From: Paenibacillus sp. J23TS9
Lineage (GTDB): Bacteria; Bacillota; Bacilli; Paenibacillales; Paenibacillaceae
NCBI RefSeq assembly: GCF_018403225.1
Contig: NZ_BOSG01000006.1
Location: 186,001-250,000 of the forward strand
Direction of reading: 5' to 3'
DNA: 64,000 bases
The notes under the pieces are model-generated. The model was not told where the DNA came from and did not search any database. It saw only the letters and a program-made list of their open reading frames with translations. Position numbers and translations under genes: made by a program. The stretch's first letter is position 1, and each line of letters opens with the position of its first letter. This document shows positions 26,653 to 36,323 of this stretch, piece by piece.

Positions 26653-28258
26653 TCATTATTCCCCTCATCTTTTCAATTATATTTGTAAGCACTATATAAC
26701 CAATGTATATGACAGAAGGTAATGAGTAAGGCTCTTCATCAATATTAATATCCTCGGTCGAAATATCATATGAGATACCTACTATAAACTTTTTCACAGA
26801 ATCTAACAGCTCATTCGGACCAAGTAACCCCTGTCGGTCATCAGAAGTCAAACAATAATGACGCTGAAAGGTTTCAAAAGATACTAATTTATACTCTATA
26901 GAATTTATGAATTCTAGAATTTTATCATCTATAACTTTGTTATTTGTATATACATTACTTATAGATGGCGTAAATATTCTAGCTCTTGGTCCCTGACTTT
27001 TATGAATCTCAACATTCCATAGAAACTCTTTTTTTTCAAAATCAGACTTGTAATTTGTCAATTCAACCCTAAACGCATTAACTATTAAATACGGAATGTG
27101 ATACTTGAAGCGAGCTGTGTCCTTTTTAGGCTTCTCTCTATTAAGAGGAAATACAGTATGATTTAAGTTAATAAAATTGAGGTTTTTAGAATGTTGAATT
27201 GGTCTGTACTGAGCAGGTACATCCCTGGCTGTGCTCTCAGCTATTGATTTAGCAAATGCAAATGCCATTTTAGGGGGAACTGCATTTCCTACCAACTTGG
27301 ATTTCACACCTCTTGAATCACCATAAAATTGATAATCTATGGGAAAGCTCATCACTGATGCCAGCTCCCTAACAGTTGGCATCCTGTATCTATTTTTTTT
27401 GTAGCCATAAATTATTGATTCCCTTGAAGATACAGACGAGTTAGCCATAACAGTTCTAGCTGGTTTATTTATATCTTCCGGGAAAGACATTTTCCCCATA
27501 TAACCCTTATCATCTTTTAATTGCTTTGCTTTCTGCCATTCATGCTGTGCGAGTTCCTTAATAAAATGATGATCAGTAACTTCTCTCGAATGCATTTGAA
27601 AATCATAATTAGGATCATTTATTAGCTGGTTCAATCCTTCCTGAGGATCTCCTAGTGCTTCAAGAATTACTTTTAGTGGAAGTACATGCCTATCTTCTAA
27701 AACAGCTAACCTAGGATTTGGAAATTCGCCACATAAAAACCTCTTGCGATTTTGTGCAACTCCAAAGTTTTTTGAATTATATACACCTGAATTTTCATGT
27801 ATCACTTGTAATACAAAATCTCCACTCAAACCCAAATCACTAGCTGAATAGCACGGTTTAATATACTTTTCAATATTAGGTACATTTTCAAGTATCCAAT
27901 ACTGTAAAATTGAATCCTTCTTATATTTTTTTCGAGCAACTATCCTCAAATACGCTTCCAACAATCTTATTCCTAATGCCTTATCTCCCTTGCCCGATTT
28001 ATTAGAGTTTGAAAATGCCACACATGGTGGTGAACCTATAATAATCTCAGTATCTGGAACTAATTCGTGAAATTCATCTTCAGAAAGCTTAGATAATCTT
28101 TCAACATCATCTAAAATAGTATTTGAATGTGGATGATTTCCATGATGTGTTTTTACGGCTGGCATCCATTTATCAACAGCAAATATGGTTCTAAAACCTG
28201 CCTGTCTAAATCCCTCTGAAAAGCCACCAGCACCACAAAAAAAGTCTGCTACTCTCAT
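26645..28258 (-). CDS. C5-cytosine DNA methyltransferase, island gene 1
   Basis: A 537-residue enzyme that would methylate cytosine at carbon 5 in DNA. Motif I FFCGAGGFSEG is at 6-16, the catalytic motif IV SPPCVAF has its cysteine at residue 79, motif VI ENV is at 124-126, motif VIII QNRKRF follows, and motif X KLVGNAVPP is near 323-331. About 200 extra C-terminal residues follow motif X; most family members end soon after it, so this is an added domain of unknown role. It is the first gene of the AT-rich island, starting at 28258 behind AAAGG. No cognate restriction enzyme of classical type is present; the DUF3883 gene may take that place. Confidence 0.9.
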   Translation of the reverse strand: MRVADFFCGAGGFSEGFRQAGFRTIFAVDKWMPAVKTHHGNHPHSNTILDDVERLSKLSEDEFHELVPDTEIIIGSPPCVAFSNSNKSGKGDKALGIRLLEAYLRIVARKKYKKDSILQYWILENVPNIEKYIKPCYSASDLGLSGDFVLQVIHENSGVYNSKNFGVAQNRKRFLCGEFPNPRLAVLEDRHVLPLKVILEALGDPQEGLNQLINDPNYDFQMHSREVTDHHFIKELAQHEWQKAKQLKDDKGYMGKMSFPEDINKPARTVMANSSVSSRESIIYGYKKNRYRMPTVRELASVMSFPIDYQFYGDSRGVKSKLVGNAVPPKMAFAFAKSIAESTARDVPAQYRPIQHSKNLNFINLNHTVFPLNREKPKKDTARFKYHIPYLIVNAFRVELTNYKSDFEKKEFLWNVEIHKSQGPRARIFTPSISNVYTNNKVIDDKILEFINSIEYKLVSFETFQRHYCLTSDDRQGLLGPNELLDSVKKFIVGISYDISTEDINIDEEPYSLPSVIYIGYIVLTNIIEKMRGIMNE

Positions 28259-28689
28259 TATTCAGTACCTTTCATTTCGAACGTTTGTTTCTATTATATC
28301 ATCCATTTAACTTATATAAATTACTATTTTCGATTCATTCATAAATAAATCATCCAAAAAAATTCAACTTCCATATCTCTTTACTTTATATTTCTCGCAT
28401 TAATAATCATTTATATCCATGTATTATTAAACTTTCATATAAAAAAACAATTCTTGAGTATCGTCCCATTTGATTTATTTCTTAAATAAATACTTAATGC
28501 TCCTTTAGTGGAACTGTTCGAGATATCTCTCCTAGAAAAATAAGAATTATATAACAACTCTCCAATTTATTCACACATCATTATACTCTATTCTACAGTA
28601 ATTAGGTACAATTTCCCAAACATTTTATAGACGTAGTCTAATATTCCCAAAGGCAGCCTGGTCGGTCGGAACCACCTCATCGACACTGC
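28259..28689. other. AT-rich gene-free interval at the right edge of the island
   Basis: About 430 bases of very AT-rich sequence without a coding frame. It probably contains the island promoter. Composition returns to normal near 28640, where the decayed beta-propeller gene begins, so the island boundary lies here. No clear terminal repeats or target duplications were found. Confidence 0.55.
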
Positions 28690-29940
28690 ATCATTCAAAA
28701 GTAACTCACGAGCTTTCAGTGGACGCCGTCGGAGGTCTGCATAATTTTCGTCGTGCCGCGGCCGGTATCATTGTTGTGAATGTGGAAGGCGGCGAGCAGC
28801 CGTTTGCCATCATAGATCATGGAGGTCAGCCAATCCTCGCTGACGCTGGCAATCCGCAGTTCACGCCGTCCTTGGACGTATACGTGCCGTACACTTGGTC
28901 GGAAGCTACGAAAAAATTCCCTGTCCAGATGATATTGCGCAAATCGCCGTAACTAATCCGAGAATTTGACGTTTGCCTGTTTCCAGCTCCCCAGACGACG
29001 TCGAATAGATGGGCTCTTCCCATTCTCCCTTTGTAGGAGAACGGATTGCTGCTGCTCCGCCATGTTTTTCCGTCATCCGTGTATACGACGCTGCCGTATA
29101 AGCCTACGGCGATGGTCCGTTTTCCGTTCGTTGCAAGTGCATTGAAATCGCCGCCGGTCGTCGTTCCAATCATCTGGTAGCTCCACATTTTGCCGTCCGC
29201 GGTATAGATCGAGTAGGTAACGTCAGGCCGGTCCTGCATATCGTTCAATCCGATGCCGGTTAAGTCGTTTTTCACCGGGTAGAGCTTGTAAATTTTGGTT
29301 TGAATGTGAGCCAGATCGACCTATTTCCAGGTTGTACCGTCCTTCGAGGTATAGGCGACGCCGTGAATGCCCTCTTCGCCCCAGTACAAGTAGCCAGTAG
29401 CAACATACATGTTAAGGCCGTACACGATCGTCTTCAGGCCGGCCCCGTTCGGCAGAGTCATTAGCTTCTTCCAAGACACGCCGTCCGTGGATGTATAAAG
29501 CCGTTGCCCACGCCGATATACCGGTTACGAGCACGTAGCCATCACTCGAACTGCTCACAAAATACGTTCCGTTCACGACTTTCAGTGAATCGGCTCCATA
29601 TTGATTATTCAATGTGTATGTAGTGGTCCAGTTCTCCCCGTCCCTCGACGTAAAGATGTGCTTCACACCGACAGCCACGAAGCCGCCGGAACTCCAATCT
29701 AAATTCTGAATCGTTTCTTTAGAATTAAAGCTGATTTTCTTCCATGTGAGACCGTCCGGCAAGACGAATCCCTCGAAAGGCTTCCTGTAAATTTCCATTT
29801 CGTATTCCGTATTGCTACCAAAAATGACATACTTCGTACCGTCCCAGGCGATCCTCGTCAGATGGTAATTGCCGAACTTCGACAAAACGTATCGAGCGTC
29901 TGGCGTCGTTACTCTGATATTGCCCCCGTCAAGCTATGTT
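28690..29940 (-). pseudogene. Beta-propeller (BNR/Asp-box-like) extracellular protein remnant
   Basis: Read on the minus strand, three frames carry successive propeller repeats of the type DG-TW: LTWKKISF, GENWTTTYT, TSTDGVSWKKL, TSKDGTTWK, TDDGKTWRSSS, TSKDGVN and TSDGVH. The frame changes near 29500 and again near 28855, and an in-frame TAG follows TSKDGTTWK at about 29321. The upstream end is truncated near 29940 without a signal peptide. It is therefore a dead fragment of a sialidase-like or WD40-like secreted repeat protein. Its original role is unknown. Confidence 0.75.
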
Positions 29941-30146
29941 TAACAATTATCCGCTTGTAAAAGGAGCAGATGTCTCTCGACAACTGCTCCTTTTACATAA
30001 CTTTTCTCTTATATCGAGGAATCCCTTCTTAAAAAGATTCCAAAATTAAGAATTACTTGCTTCGTATCTGGTCCAATTTGTCTTAGTTCTCGTGCTATCT
30101 CAACTTCATTAAAAACTCTACTTATACAAAATTCCCATGTTTTGTA

Positions 30147-30404
30147 TCAATTTCCCCCTACACTCCTGAACGTATCAAGATCCAAATTTGGATTTATGTC
30201 CGGATCCGTTTTTGGCTCTTCTATGGCACTTAATTCTGGAACTAAACTATCAACAGAAGTACGGCTTGTTAATGATCCTTCTGAATCACCAATTTCCGAA
30301 CTCAAGGGAATGGTACTATTAGAATCCGCTGATAAATTTGCAGTTATGGCAGCCCTTGAAATCAGCATTATTGCAAAGGTTGTTAAAACCAATTTTTTTA
30401 ACAT
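30147..30404 (-). CDS. Small secreted peptide, 85 residues
   Basis: The ATG at 30404 has AAAGGTGG 9 bases upstream. The product begins MLKKLVLTTFAIMLISRAAITANLSA, a clear signal peptide, followed by a Ser/Thr/acidic tail ending FRSVGGN. It resembles in plan the exported precursors of signalling peptides (Phr-like), whose mature signal is cut from the C terminus, but no Rap/RNPP receptor gene is nearby. It could equally be a small wall-associated peptide. Single gene; no family recognised. Confidence 0.55.
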   Translation of the reverse strand: MLKKLVLTTFAIMLISRAAITANLSADSNSTIPLSSEIGDSEGSLTSRTSVDSLVPELSAIEEPKTDPDINPNLDLDTFRSVGGN

Positions 30405-30583
30405 GATTAATTCCACCTTTCTTTACTAATCATCTTTGCTATATCCAATCTTCGTATTCTAAAATAATGAAAGAAACGAGAAAGCCCTTTATTGATTAGC
30501 GAGTTGATTCTTGTCCGGGAAGATATGGGTTCAGATAGGCATGCTTTTTTCGAAGCGTCGTCCATATTCCTCTCTAGATGGAT

Positions 30584-30618
30584 AAAAAAATACTCCTGGA
30601 GCGCTAGTCTCCAGAAGT
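30584..30618 (-). terminator. Intrinsic terminator of the ROK-regulated operon
   Basis: Arms ACTCCTGGAG and CTCCAGAAGT (30592-30618, one mismatch pair) with a T-run of seven on the minus strand. It sits about 45 bases past the kinase stop codon. Confidence 0.8.
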
Positions 30619-30660
30619 AACAGATTTCAAACGATATCGATCAAATCAATTACGCCCACC

Positions 30661-31698
30661 TTAATCAAGGAAATCCAACAACCTCCTCCCCTGCCCAATC
30701 ACCCCATAAATCGGCTCCCGCTTCGCTTCGTCCACCCTCGCAAGCGACGAAAATGCCGCGATCCGCTCTGCCAATCGGCTTCGCACGACGGGATTGTACT
30801 GCAGCACTCCTCCCTGCATAATCACGACAAAAGGGCCATCAGCCTCGGACAGGCCAAGCTTCTGCACAACCGCCTGCGCTCCCAGAAACAGCTCATCGGC
30901 TGCCGATTCGAGAATTCGGCGGGCAGGCACGTCACCTTCTTGAGCCGCTTCGCCCACGAGCCTGCTCAGCTCGGCCGTCTTATCCACGCTGTAGGCAGCG
31001 GAGTAAACCCAGTTGAACAGCTCCTCTTCATTTTGCAGATTCAGGTGCTGAAGCAGCTTATCAGTTAACGACGTGGCGACGCCTCTTCCGTCGTATCCGC
31101 GCAGCGCGGCCCGGATCGCCTGCTTGCCGATCCAGTAGCCGCTGCCTTCGTCGCCTACGCGGTGGCCCCAGCCGCCGGCGCGGGCGCGGGCGCCCTTGGC
31201 GTTGATCCCGTACACGATCGAACCGGTACCGGCGATGATCAGGATGCCGGGATCGCCACCTGAGGCGCCGAGCAGGGCCGCGACGCCGTCGTTCTCCACG
31301 GCGACGCGATCCGCCTGCACCTGCGTGCTGGCGAGCGCTTCATGGACAAGCTCCTCAATGATGCGGCGGTCGTAAGCGGTGTCGAGGCCCGCAAGCCCGA
31401 AGACGGCGCAGGCAACCTGCAGCGGTCCGTCTTCCTCCGCCGCTGGAGTTTGTTCTGTCGGAGATACGCCAAATGAAGATGCCGTCATCCCCCCATTTCC
31501 CTCTGCCGTCAATTGCCGCTTGGCCTCTCGGATCGCCCGCGTCAGCTCCAGCGCCGCGGCCTCGCGGCCCACGCCCTGGTAGTTGCAGGACCCCGCGCGC
31601 CCGCTTGCGAGCATGCGCCCTTCGGCGTCCGCGAACACGGCCAGGCATTTGGTTCCCCCGCCGTCCACGGCCAGCAGGGGAATCGCTGCCGAGTTCAT
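30661..31698 (-). CDS. BadF/BadG-type N-acetylglucosamine kinase-like protein
   Basis: A 345-residue ASKHA-fold kinase. The N-terminal phosphate loop is AVDGGGTKCLAVF, the second is IIAGTGSIVYG, and the middle contains GGWGHRVGDEGSGYWIG. These are the marks of N-acetylglucosamine kinases that phosphorylate amino sugars at O6. The ATG at 31698 overlaps the lyase stop as ATGA; an upstream in-frame frame to 31779 is only a shadow of the lyase. Last gene of the operon, 43 bases before a terminator. Position behind a secreted PIG-L deacetylase supports an amino-sugar substrate. Confidence 0.82.
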   Translation of the reverse strand: MNSAAIPLLAVDGGGTKCLAVFADAEGRMLASGRAGSCNYQGVGREAAALELTRAIREAKRQLTAEGNGGMTASSFGVSPTEQTPAAEEDGPLQVACAVFGLAGLDTAYDRRIIEELVHEALASTQVQADRVAVENDGVAALLGASGGDPGILIIAGTGSIVYGINAKGARARAGGWGHRVGDEGSGYWIGKQAIRAALRGYDGRGVATSLTDKLLQHLNLQNEEELFNWVYSAAYSVDKTAELSRLVGEAAQEGDVPARRILESAADELFLGAQAVVQKLGLSEADGPFVVIMQGGVLQYNPVVRSRLAERIAAFSSLARVDEAKREPIYGVIGQGRRLLDFLD

Positions 31699-33206
31699 CG
31701 GCTGACGCTCCAGCCGGCCAGCGAGTGGTCCAGGTTCTCCAGCGCGCCCGCCGTGCTGGCGCGGGCCGCGTCCAGCCACTGCTCCTGCGCCTGCTGGCTC
31801 TCCTTTCGCTTGGCGATCACGCTGCGAATTTCGGAAGGAGCCGGCCCGCCGGGCAGGGTGCGAATATCTACGAAGTGTACCGGATCCAGCGCAAGCCGCA
31901 GCTGCTCTGCGGTGAGCGACAGCTTCCGTCCGATGACTTGCAGCGCAATCTCGTTGACGAGCTCCAGCGTGATTTCGTTCGCGGCGAGGCCTTCGGCGAC
32001 GGCATGCTTCACGAGGCGGCTCACGATATGGTGGGAGCCGCGGAACGACAAGCCGTCGGTGCGCACCAGCGTATCCGCAAGCTCGGTCACGATAGCGAAG
32101 CTGCCTTCGGTTCGTTTGCGCAGCACCTCCTTGTTGACGTCCACCGTCCCGATGACGCAGGAGAGCAGGCGATACATCCGTTCCAGCACCTGCAGTGCCT
32201 TCCAGGCATATGGCTGCATATCGTCCTCGGTATCCACGATGTCGCCGAACGGGGTATTATGCATCATGGTCAGGACGGTTTGGGTGTTGCCGACGCAGCT
32301 GGAGAGCAGCGCGCGCATATGCTCGAACGAGACCGGGTTTCGCTTCTGCGGCATGATGGAGCTGATCTGCACATACGGATCGGCAACGCGTAGCATGCCG
32401 AATTCCTGTGTGCACCATAGCAGGAAATCCTGCGATGATCTGCCGAGGTTGATGGCCGCGAGCTGCACGGCGGTCATCATCTCACCGACGTAATCGGCGC
32501 CGCCGATCGCGTCGTACGAGTTGTAGATCAGCTCGTCGAAGCCGAGCAGCTCCTGCACACGCTCGCGGCTGATGGCGAAGCCTGAGGTCGTCAGCGCTGC
32601 CGCGCCCATGCTGCTCCGATTGCAGTTGGCGTAGGCCGCCTGCAGCCGGCGGATGTCGCGGTCCAGCGAGTCCGCCACCGCCATGATGTAGTGGGCCAGG
32701 GTGGTCGGCTGCGCCTGCTGCGTATGGGTATAGCCGATCATGATCGTGTCCGCATGCTCCTCCGCGAACGACAGCAACTGGCTCTTGAGTGCAAGGGCTC
32801 CGCGAAGCGTCACGAGCAGTTTCTCCCGCAGCACGATCCGATAAATCGCGATGCCCATATCGTTGCGGCTGCGGGCCAGATGCAGGTTGTCGGCAATGTC
32901 TCCGGCCGCTGCATGGAGCTCATGCTCGACCTGAAAGAACAGGTCTTCGAATTGTCCGGTATATTCCGCTTGGCGAAGCCCCTCCAGGTCAAGGCCGCAA
33001 ATGGCCGACGCGATCTGCACGGCCTCCTCTTCACTGACGAGCCCTTGCTCCTTCAGCATGATCAGATGCGCTTTGTTGATGGCCATCATGGCTCCAAGCA
33101 AGCTCGTCTTCGCTTCGTCAAAAGCGGGTTCAAGCACTACTTCCGTATACGTGCGTCCCGGAAAATGCCCGCCTTCCTGCTGTAAAATCTGTTCCCGAGT
33201 CCTCAT
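31695..33206 (-). CDS. Argininosuccinate lyase-family enzyme
   Basis: A 503-residue member of the fumarase/aspartase superfamily, closest in plan to argininosuccinate lyase. Conserved regions are SRNDM (near residue 113), a TH-T-Q segment (TIMIGYTHTQQAQPTTLAHY, near 155-175) and the flexible signature loop SSIMPQKRNP near 280, which holds the catalytic serine. Arginine synthesis is unlikely as its role because no arg genes are adjacent and it lies in a transport/deacetylase/sugar-kinase operon. Relatives such as EDDS lyase cleave C-N bonds of aminopolycarboxylates and release fumarate. It is translationally coupled to the kinase. Confidence 0.8.
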   Translation of the reverse strand: MRTREQILQQEGGHFPGRTYTEVVLEPAFDEAKTSLLGAMMAINKAHLIMLKEQGLVSEEEAVQIASAICGLDLEGLRQAEYTGQFEDLFFQVEHELHAAAGDIADNLHLARSRNDMGIAIYRIVLREKLLVTLRGALALKSQLLSFAEEHADTIMIGYTHTQQAQPTTLAHYIMAVADSLDRDIRRLQAAYANCNRSSMGAAALTTSGFAISRERVQELLGFDELIYNSYDAIGGADYVGEMMTAVQLAAINLGRSSQDFLLWCTQEFGMLRVADPYVQISSIMPQKRNPVSFEHMRALLSSCVGNTQTVLTMMHNTPFGDIVDTEDDMQPYAWKALQVLERMYRLLSCVIGTVDVNKEVLRKRTEGSFAIVTELADTLVRTDGLSFRGSHHIVSRLVKHAVAEGLAANEITLELVNEIALQVIGRKLSLTAEQLRLALDPVHFVDIRTLPGGPAPSEIRSVIAKRKESQQAQEQWLDAARASTAGALENLDHSLAGWSVSR

Positions 33207-33269
33207 GTTGTCCCATTCCCTTCCTTCGTTTTATGTATCGATCAATATAAAATATTTACTTCGTGCAAG

Positions 33270-33476
33270 GTGACCGCTTCGGTTCCGGATCGTTCCTTCG
33301 ATCGCTGTTGCTCGCGGATTTCTTTGATTGAAATGAGTTCATGGTCGAAATCCGCTCACAAAGGCGAACGCTACGCTTCTCCTGAACGATTCCGACTCCT
33401 CCGCTACTTTTGCCTATAATCATTCGACCTCTCCGCTGAGCAACTGTAGATTCCTAGCGTTCATTTTATATAAACT
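33270..33476 (-). repeat. Hairpin repeat SR1, copy 2
   Basis: Inverted relative to copy 1. Outer arms are GTTCCGGATCGTTCC (33282-33296) and GAACGATTCCGAC (33384-33396). Inner arms GCGGATTTC (33314-33322) and GAAATCCGC (33347-33355) pair perfectly but differ in sequence from the inner arms of copies 1 and 4. The terminus GTTCATTTTATATAA (33459-33473) matches that of copy 1. It fills the gap between the PIG-L gene and the lyase gene. Confidence 0.75.
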
Positions 33477-33593
33477 CTACGAATCTTCATACATCCCAAC
33501 ATCCAAGGTGCGGCGCGAAGCACACCGCTTCGCGCCCACCCTTTTTCACACAACCTAATTTTGATTACTTAACATCCTATAATTCCAGATTAA

Positions 33594-36194
33594 TCACTTG
33601 CTGTCCGAAGGAGCCGCCGTCCCCGTGGACGCCGCGCCCTGCTTCAGGCTGATCATATTCACGAACATGCGGATCGAGCCCGGTACCAGGCTTGGCATTT
33701 CGCGGTACCAAACGAGCGAGCTATACGTATAGGTTCCTTTGCCGTAATTGGCCGAGAGGAACGTGCCGGTAAATTCTTTTTCACCCGCATCGCCGTTCGA
33801 GATCAGCTCCGTATACTCCTTGCCCCATTCGGACGGATTATAGGCGGAGCGGTCCTGGATCCAGTTCTCCCAATCGGCGGCCGTGATTTTGTTCGGTGTA
33901 TTGAAGATCGGATGATCCGGCGCCAGCATGGTCACCTTGGAATTCTCGTCCGTGACGCGCCACTGGATCAGCGGCTCCCCGATCTTGATCGGATACGGAG
34001 CCAGCTCCGGCGACCATTTATCTTCCGGCTTATGATACTGAACGACCAGGTTGCCGCCGTTCTTGGCAAAATCAAGCAGACGCTGGTTGCTTGGAATCAG
34101 CTCCGGACGGAATGCATATGCCCGAATGCCGAGCACGATGGTGTCGTACTGCGACAAATCGCCGAACTGAATCGTTTTGGCATCCAGGTTCGTGACGTTG
34201 ACGCCCACTTGGCGCAACACTTGATCGATGTTATCGAACCCGCTGGAGACGTAGCCTACTTTCAGACCTTGCGGTACCTTCAGATCGAACGCCTGAATGG
34301 CGAGGTTCGCCGGCTTGATGTAGTACGTTTTGCCGATATGCGGATAGTGGATGACCTGCACTGTTCTGCTGCTGTCCGTTGTGCCAATGCTCGATACCGC
34401 CGACAGGCTGTAGCTTCCTGCCTTCACGCCCGCAGGCGCTTTGACGGTGAACTCGGCCGTCTTGGTTTCGTATTTGGCAGCGAACTTCAGCTCCTGCACA
34501 GCAGGCTCTACCGTCCAGCCCTCCGGCGTTTTCAGCGATACTTTCGTCGTCTCGGCCCCTGGCGCGTAATTCGTCGCCGTGACTTTCACGGATACGGCAT
34601 CTTCCGGCTTCAGCGTATTCAGCACCGTAGCTTCCGGGCTGAGGGTCAGCGCAACCGGCGGCAGCACCGCGACCGCATTGTCCGGAACCGCATGCAGCGT
34701 CGCCTGCGCTCCGAACGCTTCATACCGGATATCCGCGGAAATAAGTGGGAGCGCATAAGGGTTGAAATCCTCGACCTGCTTCGGCACGGTTACTTCGAAC
34801 TCCGTTTTGACCGTTTCATTTTTGTCCAGCTTGGCGAAAGTCGCGGCTCCAACCGCCTTCGCATTCCAGCCCTCGGGCACGTTCAGCTTCAGATCGACCT
34901 TGCCGACGTTGACGTCCCCGCCGTTGAAGGCGGTAACGGTTACCTTCGCGGTTTGCCCCGGAACGAGCTCTCCGGTCTCCGGCTTCACCTTTACGACGAC
35001 GGAAGTCGCTTCCTGGCTGGCCTTATTCAGCTGTCTGTCCTTCACGTCCAGCCGGTGCAGCAGGTCGTTTTTCGCAGATGCATCCAAAGAAGAGGACTTC
35101 ACCAGCTCCACCGCGGTTTGCACGTCCGCTTTCATCTCATGGACTTCGCGGGCAACTTGATCGAATGCGGGATAAGCCGCAATCACTTCGTTTGCGTCCT
35201 TTTGCAGTGTGTTCAGCTGCTTGGCGACTTTATTGTCTTTTCCTTTGGCATTGATTTCTTTGGCCAGATCATCGAACGTGAAGGCGATACCGCCGAAGAG
35301 CGATGTTTCCGGCTTTCCGCTTGCCTTTGATCCGTCCGCTGTTGCCTCCAGCTTGTAATACGCCGTTCCTTGGCCTTCGTCCACCTGTCTGCCCATGCCT
35401 TGACTCTTGTGCATATAACGGGATTCTTCGCCGAGCTGGGCATAGGAAGCGCCGTACAGCTCATTGTATGCATTCACCGGCAAAGAGGCATCATACGCCT
35501 TGTCCGTGGCAGGCACGTACAGCTTCTTCGGCTGCCAAGGCTGAAGTCCTTCCTTCAGCTGCTCCGGGAATACCTGCGGATTGCCCGCATCCTTAAAAGC
35601 CCGCACGGTCAGCACGTTCACCGCGCGGTGATGGCCATGCGTCGAATCCTCGTTCAGAAACGCCGGAATGAGCACGTCCGGACGTTTTTCACGAATTTGA
35701 CGGATCAGCCGCTCGTAGGCAACGTCCTCGCCCCATTTGGCCAAGGTTTCGTCCGGGCTCTTGGAGAATCCGAAATCAAAGATCGGATCGTTCAGCTTCT
35801 GGCTCAGGTTCGCCAGCGTCACGTTGGTAATTTTCGATGCCTCCTGCAGCTCCCGCGTACGGATGATGCCGAGGGCATTGCCCAGCTCGCTGCCGATTTC
35901 GTTCTGCCCGCCTTCTCCGCGGTTCGCGATGACGCTGTATGTATCCACGCCAAGACCGAGCGACAGATACGCCAGCGTCGCGCTGTGCTCATCGTCCGGG
36001 TGAGCTCCCGTGTTCATTGCGCTGGCAACGGTGGTGAGCGGCTTGATCGCTTTCCATAAATCGACCACCCCCCTGTCGGCGGATGCCTTTCCCGGACCGG
36101 CCTGCAAAGCCAGCGTTCCGGCCATCACCAGGCTCAGGGATGCTGCCACCCACTTGTTACCCCTGCGTTTCTTGCTCGATTGATTTGGATTCAA
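33594..36194 (-). CDS. Secreted multidomain PIG-L family deacetylase
   Basis: An 866-residue exported protein. The best start is a TTG at 36194 with GGAGGAG about 6 bases upstream; the longer frame to 36233 would run through that site. A signal peptide (RR near residue 10, hydrophobic core 16-32, ASA cut near 39) is followed by a PIG-L/LmbE N-deacetylase domain with zinc motif HPDDE at 65-69 and later GHHRAVN. Then come a helical linker, two Ig-like NEW3-type domains (about 410-620) and a ThuA/GATase-like domain (VSSGFDNIDQVLRQ...VLGIRAYAFR). It would remove acyl groups from amino sugars outside the cell. Flanked by transporter and lyase genes. Confidence 0.8.
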   Translation of the reverse strand: MNPNQSSKKRRGNKWVAASLSLVMAGTLALQAGPGKASADRGVVDLWKAIKPLTTVASAMNTGAHPDDEHSATLAYLSLGLGVDTYSVIANRGEGGQNEIGSELGNALGIIRTRELQEASKITNVTLANLSQKLNDPIFDFGFSKSPDETLAKWGEDVAYERLIRQIREKRPDVLIPAFLNEDSTHGHHRAVNVLTVRAFKDAGNPQVFPEQLKEGLQPWQPKKLYVPATDKAYDASLPVNAYNELYGASYAQLGEESRYMHKSQGMGRQVDEGQGTAYYKLEATADGSKASGKPETSLFGGIAFTFDDLAKEINAKGKDNKVAKQLNTLQKDANEVIAAYPAFDQVAREVHEMKADVQTAVELVKSSSLDASAKNDLLHRLDVKDRQLNKASQEATSVVVKVKPETGELVPGQTAKVTVTAFNGGDVNVGKVDLKLNVPEGWNAKAVGAATFAKLDKNETVKTEFEVTVPKQVEDFNPYALPLISADIRYEAFGAQATLHAVPDNAVAVLPPVALTLSPEATVLNTLKPEDAVSVKVTATNYAPGAETTKVSLKTPEGWTVEPAVQELKFAAKYETKTAEFTVKAPAGVKAGSYSLSAVSSIGTTDSSRTVQVIHYPHIGKTYYIKPANLAIQAFDLKVPQGLKVGYVSSGFDNIDQVLRQVGVNVTNLDAKTIQFGDLSQYDTIVLGIRAYAFRPELIPSNQRLLDFAKNGGNLVVQYHKPEDKWSPELAPYPIKIGEPLIQWRVTDENSKVTMLAPDHPIFNTPNKITAADWENWIQDRSAYNPSEWGKEYTELISNGDAGEKEFTGTFLSANYGKGTYTYSSLVWYREMPSLVPGSIRMFVNMISLKQGAASTGTAAPSDSK

Positions 36195-36323
36195 CGTTAC
36201 TTCTCCTCCTTCAAGCGTGAAAGTTTGTATCATTATCGCGAAAGGCCCGTACAGGATCGGACAAGCCGGGCGCGCAATGAATGGGACTGTTTCTTGCCGC
36301 TTCAGGTTCAGGACAATCTATGG

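Noticed and set aside
31698..31779. Upstream start for the sugar kinase
   Set aside because: The extra 27 residues are Arg/Gly-rich shadow of the lyase gene; the ATGA overlap start fits coupling.
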